Source of the DNA: Chara braunii
Taxonomy: Eukaryota > Streptophyta > Charophyceae > Charales > Characeae
Direction: 5' to 3'
Length of the DNA: 20,514 nucleotides
NCBI GenBank assembly: GCA_003427395.1
Contig: BFEA01000302.1
Span: forward strand, 204,204 to 224,717
Numbering within the stretch: the first letter of the stretch is position 1; every line of letters starts with the position of its first letter. Made by a program: the position numbers and the translations under genes. Of the stretch, positions 15,870 through 20,514 are shown one piece after another. Below the pieces are notes generated by a model. That model saw only the letters and a list, made by a program, of their open reading frames with translations. It had not been told where the DNA came from and did no database searches.

Positions 15870-16853
15870 TATTAGACTAAGGGTGTAATCACACTCGGAC
15901 TCTCCTGAAAACATTTAGGCTATGGAAATAGTATGAATATAGCTGAAACAACGGTCAGATTCCATCAAAAAGTCGTGCTGTGAGTGTGCCCTAAGAATTT
16001 ATAAATCAATGTTTTTTTCCTGCACAAGTTTGACAGTGTGAAATTCCTCTTCTTCATCTGCATTATGTCGCAAGCAAGCTCTTTCCTGCAGGACTTTTCT
16101 GAAATCCGGGAATGTAACTCTGTGAACTTGCGTCAAGAGTCTGAAGGCAGAAAGTTGACGCAGTTTAAAATTTCCCAAGTCACAATGCTACAGTCCTCGA
16201 CAGCTGTATACTTTTGTTCTTTCTTGGCATTTTGTTGCCATTACTTGTTCCTAATCGCATCATTAGTAAGGACATATTAATTGCTATCCACATAGACTTA
16301 TTATAGGTATTATTTATTGGGGCCCTTCTGGCAAAACTGCTACGCTGCCCCGGACTGTCACAGTAAAAAAAGATCACCTGGACGGTGAAACAACATAACA
16401 GTGCCATTTTTTTCTGGCATGGAACCTAAACCAAAACCAGGAAACAAATTGTAATTGACAATCACATAATGTGCAAGGTGCTACTTCTCACCGACTCGGA
16501 GGACGAAGTGTGCTACAAGCTCAGGATCCCGATTACCTGTTGATGTAAGCACCACCCTTCTAGCCACGCCTACCAAGTAATTCTACAGATATTGTCTGTT
16601 CCTGACTATGCTACTCCATCGTCATTCCTCACAGGCACGCACCGCTTCTCCATAGTAACTCGTACGACTGCTGATTCGAACTTCTGCTCCAAAATTCAAA
16701 ATTTCCCACTCAGTCGATGTCAACAACTTCCTTCATACGAATGACATTGTACGACGTACGTCCAGCTCGCACGAATCGGAACTCCTCCTTTCCCTTTGTC
16801 AGATTCCGTTCTCCTACAGTGTTATACTACACAATGGGGTTGTACTGTCTTCC
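15870..16853. other. No supported gene
   Basis: The only frame of note, 16038-16280, encodes a Leu/Phe-rich peptide with a hydrophobic C-terminal half but no motif. I found no kinase motifs (HRD, DFG) on either strand here. Confidence 0.5.
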
Positions 16854-17017
16854 TTTGTCAGAACCCAACTGGTCTTGACGAGATGAATGTTCATTGTACC
16901 CAAGACGGTCCACATGCAGACGGTGTACTACATGTCCACATTTGTCAGAACCCAACTTGTCGTGACAAGATGAACGTTCATTGTACCCATGTCTAGACGG
17001 TGTACTACGTGTCCACA
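16854..17017. repeat. Two-unit 77-87-bp tandem repeat
   Basis: The TTTGTCAGAACCCAACT(G/T)GTC unit occurs at 16854 and 16941, each followed by GATGAA(T/C)GTTCATTGTACCC and GACGGTGTACTAC(A/G)TGTCCACA. A diverged partial copy starts at about 16795. The translated repeats are not a known domain. Confidence 0.85.
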
Positions 17018-17082
17018 TACCTTCGTAGTCGGCCATTAGATCGTTGGCCAAGGCTGTGCCGGTACGGAATACTCGGGAGGGA

Positions 17083-17742
17083 TCAGTGACTTTTCAGCAT
17101 GATAATTGGCTCCACATAATATCTCCTTTCTTTCACATCATCAGTAGTAGGATTATTTCTTATTTGGAAGTGTGTGAGGATTGAGCCCTCAAGAAGGGGC
17201 CTTGCCGTGATATACATGTTCTGGGCTAAGGCCCCCAGCAAGCCTCGTGCCTGCCCTAAGTGAAGGCGGGCCAACAAATCAACAAGAACCCTCTGTGCAA
17301 ACATTTCACGAAGTGGGGTCCATACAGTTGCAGGACGCCAGTTGGTTGGAGTGCACCGAGTATCGGAGCTCTGCAAATGCAGAAATCCCAGGGCCCCAGA
17401 GTTGGTTAGGCCCTGGGCACATAAACGTGAGGCCGACATTGCATACTGGAAATAGAGGCCGAAAATGCCAATGGGATACCGGTCCACTATCTGAATCTGG
17501 ACGCAGGCCTGGATGAAAGAGGCACAACTGTACTGCGTGGGCCCCAACCCCATTGGGCCTGGGTGCAGGTACTGGGGCCCAGGCGCAGGCTCAAGGGAGG
17601 CCGCCCATACGCAACACTGGCATATAGGCAGAGAGGGCGAGTGGGCAGGGATCTTGGCCATTGCGGGCAATGCCGGCACGCTGCGCAAATGCGAGGTGCT
17701 GCGCTGTGCTGGGCTGCGCTGGGCTGACGTAGAAGCAGGCAA
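17083..17742 (-). CDS. Unrecognised minus-strand ORF
   Basis: A 219-codon frame reads Pro/Ser-rich at its start, then a mixed segment including LREMFAQRVLVDLLARLHLG and ending KERRYYVEPIIMLKSH. I recognise no domain. It overlaps, in another frame, the end of the candidate spliced gene at 17487-18027, and could be its downstream exon or a frame-shifted part of the same repeat-derived gene. The region is GC-rich with many GGGCC runs, which inflates ORF length by chance, so evidence for a real gene is weak. Confidence 0.25.
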   Translation of the reverse strand: MPASTSAQRSPAQRSTSHLRSVPALPAMAKIPAHSPSLPICQCCVWAASLEPAPGPQYLHPGPMGLGPTQYSCASFIQACVQIQIVDRYPIGIFGLYFQYAMSASRLCAQGLTNSGALGFLHLQSSDTRCTPTNWRPATVWTPLREMFAQRVLVDLLARLHLGQARGLLGALAQNMYITARPLLEGSILTHFQIRNNPTTDDVKERRYYVEPIIMLKSH

Positions 17743-18027
17743 GCGCTAAGCGGTAGAGCGCTGCCTGTGCGCAGGGCACTGGCGGCCATAGCCGGGCTGC
17801 CTGAGGGCGCAGAGGAGGTGAAGGGCGAAGGTGGTTCTTCGGAGGTGAAGGGCGCTGTGTGGGATAACAAGGGAGAGTGAGGGAGAAGAGACGGACTTAC
17901 CTGGTGGAGAGGAAGTTGGCATTGGTGTTGACATCATCACTCGCTGGTCGTCAAGTTGTCTGGTTGCTTTCATGCTGTAGTTGTAGTGATAGGCTGTAGA
18001 GTATGTAGCGCACCTGGCACCATTCAA
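17487..18027 (-). CDS. Hypothetical gene with a candidate 46-nt intron
   Basis: On the minus strand an ATG at 18027 opens MNGARCATYSTAYHYNYSMK and runs 127 nt to a perfect donor, CCAG|GTAAGT (17901/17900). A pyrimidine-rich 46-nt intron ends in CCCACACAG (to 17855). Joining at phase 1 continues an open frame, PFTSEEPPSPFTSSAPSGSP, to a stop at 17487. The protein is Pro/Ser/Ala-rich and likely disordered; no domain is recognised. The splice signals are the main support. It could belong to a transposable element. No clear TATA box is visible upstream. Confidence 0.35.
17736..17767. repeat. Hairpin with 12/11-bp arms and tRNA D-arm-like sequence
   Basis: CAGGCAAGCGCT (17736-17747) pairs with AGCGCTGCCTG (17757-17767) with one bulged base. 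The region TAAGCGGTAGAGCGC looks like a tRNA D-arm, but no B-box follows at the right distance. Confidence 0.6.
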
Positions 18028-18950
18028 GAGAGAGAGCTACATTGGGTTATGCTGTTGGTGTTGCCCGATTGGGCTTGGACATTGACTCACGATTCTTCTG
18101 TATCGTTCTCAAATGGATGGTTACTCGGTTCCATTGTACTATCTGCTCTTGCTTTGACTACTTGGACTTCAGTGTGATTTTGCAATCTGGATTTCTGTGC
18201 TTCGTCCACATTCATGTTCCTTGAAGTGAGAGAGCTGTGAGCCTGTGATAACACTGCTTGAAATTTTCCTGCAAGCGTGCAATGCTGTGGGCCCGTTTGG
18301 TTCTGGTGACAGTGGTGCAACTAATTGTCTATGTTTTCTGTAGTTGTTCTTCATTTGGTATTGCCTTATGCCCTCCATCTTTAAAGATTATAAAATATAA
18401 TTTTGCAATTGTGCCGCTTTGCCAGCAGACTAGTGTGTGGGCGCTTGGCGCTTAACCACACATTGGCACACAAACGCGGGCCAGGCCAACCTTGCACCTT
18501 CTACTATATATTGCCTATCTATACCTTTTTTGTTTTATGGATGGTCTATGATGTGGATAGAATGAGAGAGAGAGAGAGAGTTTGGGGTTCTTTGAAAAAC
18601 ACACCAGATTGGCAACAGGGTACCGGGCTTTGATCCTTTCCCCATCGGGATCCTGGCAATCTGTTTCATTAGTACCCCCTGCACAAGGTAGCATGAGTTG
18701 CTGGATGACCAATCAGGAAGGAAATGAATTGAGGGAAGGTCCCTGATCTTGATGTTCTTTGTCCCCAAACTCCCCACGATTCCCCAGGACCCCAGGTACC
18801 TGTCGTTTTCCCAGTCGTTGCTTTTTTCGGCTCAATTTTCCGGCTGATCTGTGAAATCCCTTTTTCTAAGAAACGAGAGATCGGCCAATAGATTGCTTGC
18901 TTCATACTAAGTTCATAGGATTGTGATCGACACCTAAAAGGGATGTTTTC
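18028..18950. other. No supported gene
   Basis: Short frames on both strands without domains; a short (AG)n at 18565-18581. The piece before the poly(A) at 18951 (about 18840-18950) may be the 3' end of an unrecognised retrocopy. Confidence 0.5.
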
Positions 18951-18974
18951 AAAAAAAAAAAAAAAAAAAAAAAA
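18951..18974 (+). repeat. Poly(A) tract, retroposon tail
   Basis: Twenty-four A directly preceded by GGATGTTTTC. The same ATGTTTTC-poly(A) junction follows the U6 copy at 12701. This suggests a retroposed 3' end, but the upstream sequence is not an RNA I recognise. Confidence 0.7.
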
Positions 18975-20514
18975 GGGTTCACTTTTTTTTGAGTCTGTTT
19001 CCAGCAAAAAAACACCAGTACTTGGCCCAGCTATCGATGCCGAGCCGGCCGACGCCCTGCGCGCCAAGTTTTCCCCGAGCCGCTGTGGCACTGTTTCGAC
19101 TTCGTTTTGGCTGGCGCTTCCAGCCATTGAGGTCTGCTACCCTGAAGCCCGGAAGTTGCGGGCTGTTAACGACAACGGCCCACGGCCGATGTATGGGTCA
19201 AGAACTGGTGGTTTAAGTTTTTGGAGTCCGGTACACAGTTGATTTCTGCCAATCTCTGTGGTAAGTCATTGATACCTGTTAAATTGTACAAGAAAATCCT
19301 GAGTTAGCTGCCTTCACTAGGAAATTCATGCTGCACGAAAGAATCATTGACATCCTGACGGCTGGCTCGTCAAATGATCACACAATCGTTCTTGTTTCAA
19401 GATGTCTTTGTCCCCATGGCATGATGTGTGCATGGCCAATGTCGGACCTGTGTTCTTATACTCAAAATGTCAAAAGAAAGTCTCATTTCATCAAAGACCT
19501 TCAGTCATGTCCTTCTTAATCATGATGTCAATCAGCGCATTGAGAAACAGGATCACGATTTTGCTCATTCTTTCCCAAAAGATAGCTGGGCATCTCAGGA
19601 ACCTTCTGCCTGGATTACAATCCAAGTGGAGCAAGCACGAACATACTCAGCTTCTTTGTTCAGCGAAGAGTCCCTGTACGATGTTGACAGAGATTCTCTC
19701 AACACGTTCTGGACTCAGTCAGAGACAAGAGTCATTATCACCCGGCGCCTTCAAGTCAGCTCATGCAATCGATATTCACCGGGGATCTTTTGCAACATGT
19801 CAGTGATGGCATCAGAAATTGGGCTCGTTCCATTTAGCTAGTGCAATACCTGTTGTACGAGACACCATAGTAACTTGGTTATGGGGAGGCTTCTCGGTGG
19901 ATAACGCAACGGTTACCTTAGTGTGACCCGCTGACCTATAAACGCCGTAGGACGTGAAATGGTCGTTGCCCACGGAATGGACAACTGTTACAATTGAAAC
20001 CGGATGCAAGGCCTGCCGCCTATGCTGTGATGCTCAGTAGACTCCTGCACCTTTAAAAGAGAGCTGGCAACCCTCTGAATTCGAACGGAAAGGTACAGCC
20101 TGAGGGAAGAAAGCCACAACGAACTATTGAACAAGTGTAAGCTTCGCTACCCGAACGGTAGGAGTACTGACCACACTTAGGGACTGATGGAGGAGAGGCC
20201 ACTGGGCTGTCAATTTGAGGTTTGGCAATATACGGGAGATTCAACAGGATCAACACGTTGTTCAGGAGATCAGTGGATGATATCACATTTTGCCTAAACT
20301 TTGTTCAACTTGAATAGGGAGGCTGTTCTCTCCTTGGCTTCAGAAAAGCAGCAAGGTCTTTCAGAAACTTTTGGGACTTTTCAATCCAAAAATTCTAACA
20401 ACTATTTTGTATTTCTACTATTTCACTCATTTGATGGGAACATAAAAGAAGAATGGGGTATATGGGCATTCCAAACCCTTTCTTGAATTCAATCAAAGAA
20501 AGTCCTAAGCTGAT
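18975..20514. other. Unannotated right end
   Basis: Two overlapping plus frames (19402-19806 and 19428-19841, 134 and 137 codons) and one at 19328-19519 cover 19.3-19.8 kb. None contains a motif I can name, and they lack strong splice or promoter context. No kinase or transmembrane exon of the receptor is visible. The sequence at about 20080-20095 resembles a B-box on the minus strand (GTTCGAATTC) but lacks a convincing A-box. Confidence 0.4.

Noticed and set aside
16038-16280. Membrane protein or receptor transmembrane exon
   Set aside because: The C-terminal half is hydrophobic, but the frame does not join in phase to the LRR exon with a recognisable acceptor, and no juxtamembrane basic segment or kinase follows.
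17744-17790. tRNA gene (TAAGCGGTAGAGCGC D-arm-like)
   Set aside because: No T-arm/B-box or acceptor stem at the right distance; a simple hairpin explains the signal.
17890-17915. U1 snRNA 5' end (ACTTACCTGG)
   Set aside because: Only ten bases match and the following sequence is not U1. It is the reverse complement of a consensus 5' splice site and is better explained as a minus-strand donor.
19885-19945. tRNA-like segment (GGTGGATAACGCAACGG)
   Set aside because: It resembles a D-arm but has no matching T-arm, and the cloverleaf cannot be completed.

Overview
The window looks like nuclear genomic DNA of a streptophyte (a charophyte-grade green alga such as a Chara-like species, or an early-diverging plant). 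This is inferred from three things: exons of a malectin-like / leucine-rich-repeat (LRR) receptor, a gene type typical of the plant lineage; plant-type U2 and U6 snRNA sequences; and a high density of LINE/SINE debris, long microsatellites and poly(A) tracts. One N inside a (GA)n tract at 6305 points to a draft assembly. No bacterial or organellar features were seen.

Layout. 1-1130 holds a (CA)n microsatellite, AT-rich DNA, a GGCCGCGG-rich patch and two short hairpins. 1130-1471 (minus) is an unusual repeat headed by the 5' half of U2 snRNA. 2263-3252 has minisatellites, a tRNA-headed SINE that shares its core with the U2-headed element, and three tandem 121-bp copies of a SINE tail. 3255-5050 is the 3' part of a LINE: a C-terminal ORF2 piece with a zf-RVT zinc knuckle, C-rich DNA and a poly(A) run. 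A TATA box at 5263 starts the main gene.

Main gene (plus strand, about 5.3 kb to at least 15.8 kb). I reconstruct a receptor-like protein from ORF pieces and splice phases: signal-peptide exon 5375-5729; malectin-like domain 1 on 8018-8158, about 8276-8484 and 8842-9351; malectin-like domain 2 on about 9514-9634 and 10499-10895; a further beta-rich exon from 10963; an LRR-N-terminal exon 11643-11781; a two-repeat LRR exon 15563-15706; and a probable LRR-capping Cys exon from about 15753. No transmembrane or kinase exon was found, so the gene either continues past 20514 or is a receptor-like protein. An in-frame TAA lies in a conserved part of domain 1, so the allele may be a pseudogene, or the base may be an assembly error. 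Between the two halves of domain 2 the reading frame stays open through five repeats, each with a Cys and an N-glycosylation sequon.

The introns are full of retroposed RNA: a Tc1/mariner-like MITE (5743), tRNA-SINEs (7155, 13694, 13805, 14003), a small insertion with 15-bp target-site duplications (7811-7940) and a U6 snRNA retrocopy with a poly(A) tail and a changed catalytic triad (12607), which abuts a 360-bp foldback. From 15.9 to 20.5 kb there are minisatellites, a weak minus-strand candidate gene with a plausible 46-nt intron (17.5-18.0 kb), another poly(A) tract and unrecognised ORFs. Most other open frames in the window appear to be chance.
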